Source of the DNA: Leptobrachium leishanense
Lineage: Eukaryota > Chordata > Amphibia > Anura > Megophryidae
Assembly (NCBI GenBank): GCA_009667805.1
Contig: CM019064.1
Span: 384,896,049 to 384,960,048 of the forward strand
Direction of reading: 5' to 3'
DNA: 64,000 nucleotides
The notes under the pieces were generated by a model. It had not been told where the DNA came from. It made no database searches and saw nothing but the letters and a program-made list of their open reading frames with translations. The position numbers and the translations under genes are program-made. Shown here in pieces: positions 26,365 through 35,884 of the stretch. Numbering within the stretch: the stretch's first letter is position 1; each line of letters begins with the position of its first letter.

Positions 26365-26801
26365 TAAGGGTCAAATTCCAACCATGACATTTACCTAGCA
26401 TCTGGAGCCAATGGATAGTACCAGGTGTTCGCTTGAAATCTATTGCATCTGTTACAGTCTTGCTTGCAGCTCAGATGTTGCGGTTGCGTACTGTAAGTTC
26501 ACGTCTCCTACATTTTATATGTAGAGGGGAATTGAGATATTATATCTTAGTTTGTTCTCCTCTAAACGAGCCAGTATTCAGAAAATGAATACCATCTTTG
26601 AAACTCTGTTAAGTGGTTTTGCTATTTCAACTTTTATCACCTCGGACATGTCACCTGAGGATCTGAAGCTGTCTGAATAGCTTGGACTCCGTGTCTAGAA
26701 CTCGGAGCCCCAACTGATTCTATCCACAGCCCCATCTGCAGTGTTGCTATTTGGCTGCATACAATATGGGAATTTACTGCAGGGATTCTACAGATCATTA
26801 A

Positions 26802-27195
26802 CCTTCATGGCGGTCTATTTATATAGAAAATTCTTTGCTGAAAACGGTCTATTTCCCCCCCCCCAGCCGCATCCCGAGTGTGGCTCAGGGTTACATTCCA
26901 ATGATGGAAGCGGTAACCCCAAGCAATACTCAGGATCCCGCTGGATACATCACCTCTCCCTGGACTCCGTCGATGTCCCCAGCTGTCTCCTCCGGCGATC
27001 ACGACCACATTACTTCCTGGTTCCCTCCTCGCAAGAAGGAATCCAGGAAGTATGAGGTCGCGATCGCCGGAGGTGGCTGCAGAGATCGAGGGAGCGCACG
27101 GAGAGGTAATGTATACAGCCCGAGTGTGTCTCGGGTTACTGCTCTCAACGGTGAAATTTAACCCCGAGACACACTCGGGAACACCGCCAGGGAGG
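26802..27195. mobile_element. TTAA-flanked (piggyBac-like) MITE
   Basis: Exact TTAA flanks (26798-26801, 27196-27199). The inverted ends are CCTTCATGGCGGT and ACCGCCAGGGAGG. The interior holds an inverted pair around CGATCGC and CCGAGTGTG/CACACTCGG arms. Non-coding. It lies 17 bp from a hAT insertion. Confidence 0.8.
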
Positions 27196-27330
27196 TTAAT
27201 ATAAAGTAATATTAGGGACCTGCGAAGCTTCGAAATTCGATTCGAAATCGAATCGCTGGTCGAATTCGATTCGAATTCGAACTAGCAGCTCGATTCGAAA
27301 AAATTTCGAATTTGGAAGATCCCATCCAGC

Positions 27331-27527
27331 TCACCTGTCACCGCCGGGTTAGGCTCCCTCTGAGCGTGCGTCCGGCGGCAGGAAGCTTGGGCACTCGCCT
27401 GGGAGAGCCACGTGACCGCGATCTCGCGAGATCGCGGTCACGTGGCTCCCCCAGGCGAGTGCCCAAGCTTCCTGCCGCCGGACGCACGCTCAGAGGGAGC
27501 CTAATGCGGCGGCGACAGGTGAGCTGG
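27331..27527. repeat. GC-rich palindrome, ~95-bp arms
   Basis: The two halves are nearly exact inverted copies with almost no spacer, centred on ATCTCGCGAGAT near 27425. Arm landmarks are AGGCTCCCTCTGAGCGTG and its mirror. Such a perfect arm match suggests recent formation or gene conversion, and the sequence could extrude as a cruciform. Confidence 0.88.
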
Positions 27528-27529
27528 GG

Positions 27530-28262
27530 CACATCCATGAGCGAGCTGAGGGCAAATCCATGAGCGAGCTGAGGGCAAATCCATGAGCGAGCTGAGGGCA
27601 AATCCATGAGCGAGCTGAGGGCAAATCCATGTTGGGGGCAAATCCATGAGCTGGGGGACAGTGTCCATGAGCTGGGGGACAGTATCCATGAGCTGGGGGG
27701 CAGTATCCATGAGCTGGGGGACAGTATCCTGAGCTGGGGGCAGTATCCATGAGCTGGGGGGCAGTATCCATGAGCTGGGGGACAGTATCCATGAGCTGGG
27801 GGCAGTATGCATGAGCTGGGGGGCATATCCATGAGCGAGCTGAGGGCAAATCCATTGGGGGCAAATCCATGAGCTGGGGGACAGTGTCCATGAGCTGGGG
27901 GGCAGTATCCATGAGCTGGGGGCAGTATCCATGAGCTGGGGGACAGTATCCATGAGCTGGGGGACAGTGTCCATGAGCTGGGGGGCAGTATCCATGAGCT
28001 GGGGGCAGTATCCATGAGCTGGGGGACAGTATCCATGAGCTGGGGGACAGTGTCCATGAGCTGGGGGGCAGTATGCATGAGCTGGGGGGCATATCCATGA
28101 GCGAGCTGAGGGCAAATCCATGTTGGGGGCAAATCCATGAGCTGGGGGACAGTGTCCATGAGCTGGGGGGCAGTATCCATGAGCTGGGGGACAGTATCCA
28201 TGAGCTGGGGGACAGTATCCATGAGCTTGGGGCATTATCCATGAGCTGGGGGACAGTATCCA
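27530..28262. repeat. Minisatellite, 21-22 bp units
   Basis: The first part repeats AATCCATGAGCGAGCTGAGG; the rest repeats ATCCATGAGCTGGGGGACAG with GGGG/GGGGG and missing-base variants. About thirty units are present, with a higher-order duplication (27640-27850 resembles 27860-28110). On the minus strand all three frames are open for over 240 codons, a side effect of unit length and lack of stops, not evidence for a gene. Confidence 0.93.
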
Positions 28263-28367
28263 AGTATTCGATTCGATATTCGATTCGAGTTCGAACCATT
28301 ACAGCCGATTCGATTCGTGATTCGATTCGAGCGAAAATTTATGATTCGCAGGGTCCTAAGTAATATG

Positions 28368-28413
28368 CTTTTCCATAAAACCACTGGTTCTTAACAGTGG
28401 GTTTATGGAAAAG
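28368..28413. repeat. Short hairpin next to the hAT insertion
   Basis: The arms CTTTTCCATAAAACCACTG (28368-28386) and CAGTGGGTTTATGGAAAAG (28395-28413) are inverted with one mismatch and an 8-nt loop. It starts just after the hAT target duplication. Confidence 0.8.
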
Positions 28414-28604
28414 AACCTGATAGTTCCGTCAGAATGATGACAGCAGGAATACGCTGTATCATATAAGAATTTCACATTTATATGAACAAATTTCAAGAAC
28501 TATTTCCAGACTCTCACCCTTAGGAATCCTGCTATGAGCAACCTTGACTTTTCAAATCTAGAATATTAAATCGATGATCATTGACCATTCTCTTCTCCCG
28601 TCAG

Positions 28605-28813
28605 CTGTTCTGATGGTTACAGAGGCAAGCAGTGCGAGTGCCAACAAGGCAATCAGACCTTAAGCGAAAGCTGCATAGTGAATGGTTCTGCACCTTGCCA
28701 TGGACGAGGCAAATGTGAATGTGGACGGTGTGCGTGCAACAAGCACGTGCGAGGAGAATTTTGTGAATGTGATGACACCATCTGTGAAAGACACGAAGGT
28801 CTGCTGTGTGGAG
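28605..28813 (+). CDS. ITGB7: Integrin beta-7, I-EGF exon
   Basis: Acceptor CTCCCGTCAG, donor GTAAGC, phase 2 to phase 1. The peptide runs CSDGYRGKQCECQQGN, then CHGRGKCECGRCACNKHV, then CDDTICERHEGLLCGG. It contains the I-EGF1/2 cysteines and the start of I-EGF3. CERHEG(I/L)LCGG is a beta-7 signature. Confidence 0.97.
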
Positions 28814-29186
28814 GTAAGCATTAAACATTGTTAGTATCTTCACAAAGGAAAACATATTTCAAGACAAGCCCACTGCTAGAAATAGCATGATGGATGGATG
28901 CGACATGCAAGGAAGGAACATCTTCTAAGGTGGAGAACACAGATTGGAGTGAAACTATAGGAGGTATGGGATGGCAGCTGCAGTCACTCTTGTTCAGCAG
29001 TAATCATAAGTTTGAAGTTGATCGCAATAGATTTTTTTTCGTTTAAAAACAAACTTTTCGTGTCCAGTGGAATTGGCTTCATTTGATGGGGAATCCCTCC
29101 CATAACATGTGTTGGCATTTTTATGCTAGTAGACAGCTAAATAAAACCATAGTCTTACATAAACACGTTATTGTGTCCCATTTCAG

Positions 29187-29409
29187 GTATATCCAGGGGA
29201 GTTTGTGAATGTGGAAAATGCAAGTGTTCGAATAATTACGCTGGCAGTGCTTGCAGTTGCAGTCTGGAAACGAGTGCGTGTATGACCAGCGAAGGAATAT
29301 GCAGCGGCAACGGACACTGTGAATGCAACAAGTGCGTCTGTAAGCCAGGATACTTTAACAAGTTTTGTAAAGAGTGCCCTGGGTGCAAGACGCCATGCCA
29401 AAAACATAG
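29187..29409 (+). CDS. ITGB7: Integrin beta-7, I-EGF3/4 exon
   Basis: Acceptor CATTTCAG, donor GTGAGC, phase 1 to phase 2. The peptide starts ISRGVCECGKCKCSNNYAGS and includes CSGNGHCECNKCVCKPGY and ECPGCKTPCQKH. CPGCKTPC followed by H is shared with human beta-7. The exon is followed by the longest intron (about 11.9 kb), which houses a full-length L1. Confidence 0.97.
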
Positions 29410-29546
29410 GTGAGCTCACATGGGACTGGGTGGGGGTTTATTTATACAATGAACTCTTCCTGCTGGGATCTTCAAGCAAGCTTTGATCTTGCGTTTTATT
29501 GTTTTTTTTCTACTCTTCCACTTTCATTAGACATTAATTCCCTCTT

Positions 29547-30035
29547 AAGGGGTTATTCACAAAGCACCAAAATTTCCCTGAAATTTTGGTGCTGTACATT
29601 CCATTTTGCAGAAAATACAGTGAATTCACTATTCACCGTAGGATCACCGTAGTGCGGCAAAGATGGAGTCCCCGAATCCCCACAAATAAGTTGGATAACG
29701 TCGCCAAAGACCAACGAAGTGGCCTCAGCAAAATCCACCAAACTGCAAAAAGAAATAAAAAAACAGAATTCTCCTATACTCCGAGTAGGTGTTAAACCAA
29801 TAAAAATGTGTCTAAATAATAAAAAAGGTCCTTTAAAAATTAGTAAAAAGTTCTGTTACGGAATAAAAAGATTCCTTTTAAAAAGAAATGGGAAGAAAAA
29901 ATTGTCAAAAAAATACAAAAAGGTCTTCTAAAAAACAAATAACTGAAGACTTTTTGCTGAAAAGTAAAAGAATAAACTTTTTTAAGCGATTTAATATATT
30001 TTTTTTACTTTGAAACCTAATGGGATTCGCCTGTT
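29547..30035. repeat. Dispersed GGTTATTCAC repeat, plus copy
   Basis: Starts GGTTATTCACAAAGCACC with a short palindrome (ACCAAAATTTC/GAAATTTTGGT) and ends near CCTGTTTAACCAC. AT-rich runs of A and T follow. The stretch at 32880-33390 is an inverted relative: TCTCCTATACTCCGAGTAGG here matches TCTCCTATTCTCCGAATAGG there. Probably a MITE; ends not firmly set. Confidence 0.55.
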
Positions 30036-30600
30036 TAACCACTTGACCGCGGAGAAAGTATGTGGCACATCCTCTCATTTCACTCCCGTGTGGGGAGGAT
30101 GTACCACGTACGTCTTTGCACTCAACCCCCCCCTCCCGCCTGATACTCACCTCTCCGTCTGGGGTTCCACGCAGATCTGACTTCCTTGAAGGAAGATCTG
30201 CGTGTCTATACCCCTCCAGACGGGCACGATGATGTCAGTTTCAGGCACCCCCCACCTATGGGGGGGGGAGCGCCTGAAAGGAGAGGGGGGGGTCCTTTGG
30301 AGATTAAATTAAAAGAGAGGCACCACTGGAAAGGGCAGATACTGCTCTTTCCAGTGATGCCTCTCTTTAACCTCTGAGGTGCTGGTCCGCGACCCAGCGC
30401 CGAATATCGCAGACCTCTCCCGGTATGGCTGACAGCTTGGATGTCAGCCAAGCTTCCAGGGCCTCTCCCCACCCAATGATGCCAAGAGGTTTCGCTATGG
30501 AGACCCTATGGTGGAGATCGGGGGGGTCCTTTGGACCCCTGTATCTCTTGATCCGTGGTAGCTAGAGGTTAATGTTTGGTATCATTGGAAAGGCCAGAAC
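30036..30600. repeat. GGTATCATTGGAAAGGCC-type repeat cluster
   Basis: Contains inverted CACTGGAAAGGGCAG / CTCTTTCCAGTG arms (30320-30360), CTTGGATGTCAGCCAAG and, near 30570, GGTATCATTGGAAAGGCC. These modules recur at 24288-24545, 47540-47600 and 58890. Non-coding. Superfamily TTAA-type by resemblance only. Confidence 0.5.
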
Positions 30601-31192
30601 AAAAATATAAAAATAATAAAAAATAAACAATTTGTGTTGTTTTTTGTTTTATTTTTTATTAATGCAGCACTATTGTTTACATTTCAATTTTAATGTCAAC
30701 AATGATGCTGCGCTAATGATTTTTGGGGAGGTTTTAGTTAAAAACCACATAATTTCTCAGAAAAATAAAGTAACGGCTTCCCAGTTCTAACAAGCATACT
30801 CCATAGAATATGTAGAGAAAGGGATAAGTTTGTGAGGGTCTAACGGCACTAATGGCCTGCTCTGCTCTACGGTGGGTGTCCGCTCAGGTCTCACAAGGTT
30901 TTAGCTCGATTGTGCCATCACGGCATCGCCGAAGATAGCAGCCGCCTAGTGTGGCAAGTGCTCGCAGGGATTGCTTTTTTGTGAGTTAAGCAAGTAAAAC
31001 AATTTACAAAGTAGCCCCAGAGACTTTAGCATTGTTGAAATGCTGGAGCTGAAGAGGAGGAGGAGCCAGTGCCCCTGGAGAAAGGTAAGTACAGTTGTGT
31101 GAAAAAGTGTTGGCCTCCTTCCTGATTTTTTTATTTTTTTGTACGTTTGTCACACTTTAATGTTTCAGATCATCCAACAAATTTAAATATTA

Positions 31193-32200
31193 AGGCGAAA
31201 AGTTGAATGAAAAAAACGTTCAGAGTACTCGGCGCTATCTGTTTATATGAGGAATAGTGATCTGTTCTGCTGCTCACCTATTTAGGCGTACCTTTCACCT
31301 TCCAAAATTCTCAAAGAAAAAATACAAATAAATGTATTTAGAGGGAGCGCAATACATATATTAATACAAAGATAAATATAAAGATAAACTTAGCTTAGAA
31401 ATTATCAGAACAAGATTGGGCCTTCCCATTCAGAAAAACCGGTGATGTAATAACGTTGTCCTATGTGGAAAGAAAAATTTATCGCGTAGTACAGTATGGT
31501 GAGTATCACAAGTAAAATAGTGAAGATAATCACACTCACAAAGATGGAGCCCCCAATGGCTCGTATAATAGGCTTTTAGGTCTCTTATTGGAGGGGGACC
31601 TCGCCCACATATAGATGTCCTTAAATTTTCTTATGATGGCAGGATGCACCTCAAACAAAAAGCATATCGCTATGGTGCATTATCATAGGCAAATTGATGT
31701 ATGTAAACAACAATGATTAACTCACGTGGTTCAGAGCCTTCTGGAATGATGGCTCTGTAAATAAAGCATATGGACCTCTGGTTGATCAGAGGGGGTCCTT
31801 CCTCCAATTGAATGAATATACTTCCAGAAAATTCCAAAAATAAGGAAAAATAAATTAAGTAAAAAAAGAAATTTTAATAAATCAGGTTATACACATAACC
31901 GACTGCATTACCGACTGAAGAGGCTTGCAGGATGCAAGTGAAACGCGTTTCGGATTTTTTATGTGTATAACCTGATTTATTAAAATGTCTTTTTTTACTT
32001 AATTTATTTTTCCTTATTTTTGGAATTTTCTGGAGGTATACCATACTGTACTACGCGATAAATTTTTCTTTCCACATAGGACAACGTTATTACATCACCG
32101 GTTTTTCTGAATGGGAAGGCCCAATCTTGTTCTGATAATTTCTAAGCTAAGTTTATCTTTATATTTATCTTTGTATTAATATATGTATTGCGCTCCCTCT
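31193..32200 (+). mobile_element. Hammerhead-bearing inverted-repeat element
   Basis: An exact 14-bp duplication, AAATTTAAATATTA, flanks it (31179-31192, 32201-32214). Outer inverted arms pair 31341-31503 with 32037-32200, and inner arms pair 31805-31900 with 31955-32036. The hammerhead motif at 31911-31953 sits at the apex of the inner pair. A long, exact, non-TA target duplication points to target-primed retrotransposition rather than cut-and-paste. Penelope-like elements and their derivatives are known to carry hammerheads; assignment to them is inferred. Confidence 0.7.
31911..31953 (+). ncRNA. Hammerhead ribozyme motif, sense to ITGB7
   Basis: CCGA (31911-31914) and TCGG (31950-31953) close stem I. 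The core is CTGAAGA (31915-31921), which keeps all fixed positions because position 7 is variable. Stem II is GCTTGC/GCAAGT with loop AGGAT, but one extra G lies before it. GAA (31940-31942) is followed by self-complementary ACGCGT and T as the cleavage base. The palindromic stem III would favour dimers. The extra G may weaken activity. Confidence 0.62.
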
Positions 32201-32879
32201 AAATTTAAATATTAGTCAAAGATTTCAGAAGTAAACACTCTCTCTGGATCTCGGCATGATGTGTAGCGTTTGAGGATCTTTTGGTCTACTTCACTTCATC
32301 AGTCAGATCTTTAAGTGATTTCTTGATTGCGAACAGGTGTGGCAGATATCAGGCCTGGGTGTGGCTAGAGAAATTGAACTCAGGTGTGGTAAACCACTGT
32401 TATGTTTTAACGGGGGACGACGACACTTTTTCACACAGGGCCATGTGGGTTCGGATTTTGTTTTCCCTTAATAAAAACCTTCATTTAAAAACTGCATGTT
32501 GTGTTTACGTGTGTTATCTTTGACTAATATTTAAATTTGTTTGATGATCTAAAACATTAAAGTGTGACAAACGTGCAAAAAAAATTAAAAATCAGTTAGG
32601 GGCCAACACTTATTCACACAACTGTATATTAACCTAAGACAAAATATTGAAAATGTAATTGTGCAGATGTTGTCAGCAGCATCTGCAAAATTATTAATGT
32701 GAAAAAAGTTGGAAGTTGGTAAATGTTTCAATTTTACATTACTTTTACAGAGTGTTCCTTTAAAAATAAAATCAGAGAGCATCGAACTGCACCAAAATGC
32801 CCTGATCTTCAGTGTTTCAGTTCGACAGATTTAAACAGGTGAATCCCATAGGATTCAATGCAAAAAACATGTACAGGTC

Positions 32880-33390
32880 TATTCACTAAAGGTGAACCTC
32901 TGGAGAATTTCTAGAAGTAAAAATTCTAGATCAAAATAGCCAAACCAGAAAAATTCTTGTGAATAGGCCTGATAATATCATTTCTTTTAAGACCGTTTAT
33001 TCTTTTCATTTTCAGCAAAAAGCTTTTTGCAATTTTTTACAAGACCCTTTTTGTATTTTTTGACAAAATTTGTTTCCCAATTTTTTTAAAAAGGCTTTTT
33101 AAAATTCTGTAACAGACCTTTTTATTATTTTTTAAAGGATTATTTTTATTATTTAGAAACATTTTAATACATTTTAATTGGTCTACTCTAAACACCTATT
33201 CGGAGAATAGGAGACTTGTTTTTTTTTTTTTGCAGGTCGGCAGTGTACACAAAGCCAATTTGGTGCAGTTCCACGGTTTTTGCCGACGCCCGATAACTGC
33301 TTCGGCGACTCCATTTCGGCACAATACGGTGACCATTGACTAAGTAGTGAATTCACCATATTTGTCAAGCTCTTTGGTTTTTTGCACAAT
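32880..33390. repeat. Dispersed GGTTATTCAC repeat, inverted copy
   Basis: Inverted relative of 29547-30035, with TCAGCAAAAAGCTTTTTG and AGGAGAATAG-type words shared. Together the two copies flank the Tc1/hammerhead nest at 31092-32624. Confidence 0.5.
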
Positions 33391-33760
33391 CTTCCCGCTT
33401 GAAAGGAAATTCAAACATCGACAATGGAAATAATAACTGGATTCCACTCTTCTTTCGCTTGTATTTAAGTTTAATTTCAATAAGTTGTGGGGTAAATTAA
33501 GTTGCTGTAGATTGATTATATGAATAGTTGAGTAGATGAGTAGGTGAATAGAGATAAATAGATAGCTGAATTAAAGTGATGAGTAGCTTAGCGATTAGAA
33601 TTAGTGATGACTTAAAGCGATGACTTAAAGGTGAAAAACCTTAAACAGAAAGAAATACAGGGGGGCGTGGCCTGACAGCCGATGGAGAAGGCTGTGTGAA
33701 GCACGAGCTCCTCCGCAGATTCCCCCACCAGAACGTTTTAGGCATCCAGCGGACCGCGAA

Positions 33761-35071
33761 ATGGGCAAATTAAGTAAGGCAACGGGTGTCCAGAGGCAAG
33801 GGGAGAAAAATCGCGGCGCTCCAGCGACTCCCCTGCGGCAACTTTTCACCCCGCAATCAGACCGCGCCGATGGGCCGGAAGCGCACGCTCGATTTGGGCA
33901 GCACGAATTACTGGAGGCCCCAGCTTCACCGCGGCCTACCCTGGCACCCGAACCCACAACGTCCCCGGCTGCTATGGACCTAAATTCACAGGGGGACTGG
34001 ATGAGCGCTACCCCAGACACAATGCAGGCCCAAATAGTTTCTCAAAATCCGCCTTCCCAGATAAGGCCGGAGGCCTATCCCGCAGCGCTTGCACAAGCTG
34101 GGCAGAGCTCCCAACTCGAGCCCCCGGCTTCTCTGCGGCCTACCCCTTCTTTTTTGTCTGCCAACACCAAGGGACCTGGGAACAACGGGCATCTTTCCAC
34201 GATTGACTGGCAATCCATCCTGAACAACCTCCCAACTAAATCTGACCTGCGAATTGCTATTGAAAATTTGAGCACCACCATTATGTCAGAACTGCACCAT
34301 ATTCGCACAGAGATTCATGGTTTAACTGCAAAGGTTACTCACTTGGAGGGGGAATGTGACACTCTCCGTTTGCAAGCTGGTTCTACTGCACATGCTGTAC
34401 AAGTTCACACTTCACAGATGCAAAGCATGGCTCTCCACCTCACTGATCTGGACAATAGGGGCAGACGCCAAAACCTCAGGCTCAGAGGTCTGCCAGAAAC
34501 CGAGGACTCACCCTCTGCCCTGAAACAAGTGCTGCTGCATATCTTCAATGCCCTCCTTGACAGGCCGCCTCAATCCGAGATTGACTTTGTTCGGGCTCAC
34601 AGGGCCTTACGACCAAAGGGACCCCCCGGCAGCCCCCCGCGGGACGTTATATGCTGCTCGTCTCGCTTTGACCTGAAGGAAGAAATTCTGCGCCAGGCTA
34701 GAGTCACTACGGAATTCTCGTTTGAGGGTGTGAACCTGCAGCTATTCCCAGACCTTGCTCCGGCTACTCTAGCATACAGGCGGGCATTCAAGCCGCTAAC
34801 TAGTGTCCTGCTCACGCAACAAATACGCTATCGATGGCAAATGCCGACGGGACTCTCAGTGACGACTCCTGCGGGCCAATTTTTGGTACAGGAGGCTGAA
34901 GATCTTCCAGAACTGGCTCGTCTGCTACAACTGCCACCTATTTCACTGACGTGGCCTGACCCTCTGGCACTGTATAATGGTGGTCTCGGAAGGCCACGAC
35001 CACGACCACCTTCTCAGCGTGCTCGCCTTGACCGTCAACAAACTGCCCGGGGACCGGGGCCACAGATGTGA
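33761..35071 (+). CDS. L1 ORF1 protein, intact frame
   Basis: 436 codons from ATG 33761. The first ~130 residues are proline-rich and low in structure. Residues ~150-225 have heptad-like spacing expected of the trimerising coiled coil. Near residue 235, RRQNLRLRGLPE begins the RNA-recognition domain of L1 ORF1p, and the C-terminal domain follows (SRFDLKEEILRQAR, then LFPDLAPATLAYRR). ORF1p coats L1 RNA and acts as a chaperone in the ribonucleoprotein. The C terminus is arginine/proline-rich. The frame is open, but the element is unlikely to move without a working ORF2. Confidence 0.9.
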   Translation: MGKLSKATGVQRQGEKNRGAPATPLRQLFTPQSDRADGPEAHARFGQHELLEAPASPRPTLAPEPTTSPAAMDLNSQGDWMSATPDTMQAQIVSQNPPSQIRPEAYPAALAQAGQSSQLEPPASLRPTPSFLSANTKGPGNNGHLSTIDWQSILNNLPTKSDLRIAIENLSTTIMSELHHIRTEIHGLTAKVTHLEGECDTLRLQAGSTAHAVQVHTSQMQSMALHLTDLDNRGRRQNLRLRGLPETEDSPSALKQVLLHIFNALLDRPPQSEIDFVRAHRALRPKGPPGSPPRDVICCSSRFDLKEEILRQARVTTEFSFEGVNLQLFPDLAPATLAYRRAFKPLTSVLLTQQIRYRWQMPTGLSVTTPAGQFLVQEAEDLPELARLLQLPPISLTWPDPLALYNGGLGRPRPRPPSQRARLDRQQTARGPGPQM

Positions 35072-35884
35072 GACTCCGTGCTCAAGCTGAAAGTCCACAC
35101 AGGCTGACAGCAACCCATGACCTACATTCCCAACACTGGATTTCCAATTCGCAAGGCTTTTTGACTTCTTTTTATTTTTTTCTCTTATCGCGCCTTTCTA
35201 TTACACACTCCGGCTAACGCCCAGATTTGGTCCGGAAAGACACCTACCCCAAGGCCTGCGATCCCGGTCTTCCTGACCTTTTCTCTGATATAACTCCGCG
35301 ACACTTGTCGCCAGTACTCAATTGCATAAAGGTTTGACTTTGTTATATTTATTATTATTTTTCTCTTTTCTTTTCTTTGCAGGGGGGGAGTGGAATCTGG
35401 ATTAGGATTTTTTCCGAACTGTCTTGAACACTGACTTTTTCTCTCCCTCCCCCCCCGAAGATGGGGCCCAAGCTTGAGGATCGCTCGTTGCGCCTTCCCT
35501 TGATCTCTCGGACAAGATGTGTCCTGCTGGTTTGAAATATTCTTTTTATTTTCTATTTTTCTCATACAACGTTCAATGTATTATTGTATTGATATTCAGT
35601 GTTATTTGGGGGGTCTGCGGAGGCCCCGATGCATAAATAGAGTTTAGTTCCCGCGAACGCTAGGTCACGTTCTCCCCACCGAGGTTGGTTGACACGTGAA
35701 GTGGACAGGATACCCGGACCACTGGTTGGTCTGTTGGATTCTTCCTGCCCCCCGTCAACCCCGCCTCTCCGAGTGTATATAGTTACCACTTACTACCCAT
35801 TCCCTTAGATCCCCGGTTCCCTTCCTTACCCCTTCCTGTGGGAGTGGGGGTTGGCCTAGGGAGCTCCTTTGCTATCCTTCAATA

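Larger units (their letters stand above)
27213..28358. mobile_element. hAT element carrying a palindrome and a minisatellite
   Basis: The ends are TAGGGACCTGCGAAGCTTCG and TTCGCAGGGTCCTA. An exact 8-bp duplication AGTAATAT flanks it (27205-27212, 28359-28366). Subterminal regions are packed with TTCGAA and ATTCGATTCG words. The interior consists of a GC-rich palindrome followed by a short-period tandem array. There is no transposase. The TAGGG ends relate it to the hAT element at 12163-14084. Confidence 0.88.
31092..32624. mobile_element. Non-autonomous Tc1-type element split by a hammerhead repeat
   Basis: TA flanks (31090-31091, 32625-32626). The ends CAGTTGTGTGAAAAAGTG and CACTTATTCACACAACTG are inverted, and the arms continue through TTTGTCACACTTTAATG. 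No transposase. A 1008-bp insertion at 31193-32200 interrupts it. Without that insertion it is about 510 bp. Confidence 0.85.

Noticed and set aside
27338..28299. Three overlapping minus-strand open frames of 244-294 codons rich in PQLMDT, SSWI and PPAHGY
   Set aside because: They are the three readings of the 21-22 bp minisatellite. The frames have no independent start context, splice sites or family resemblance.
33625..34020. 131-codon minus-strand frame over the L1 5' end
   Set aside because: Antisense to L1 ORF1, which has clear L1 character; treated as a shadow.
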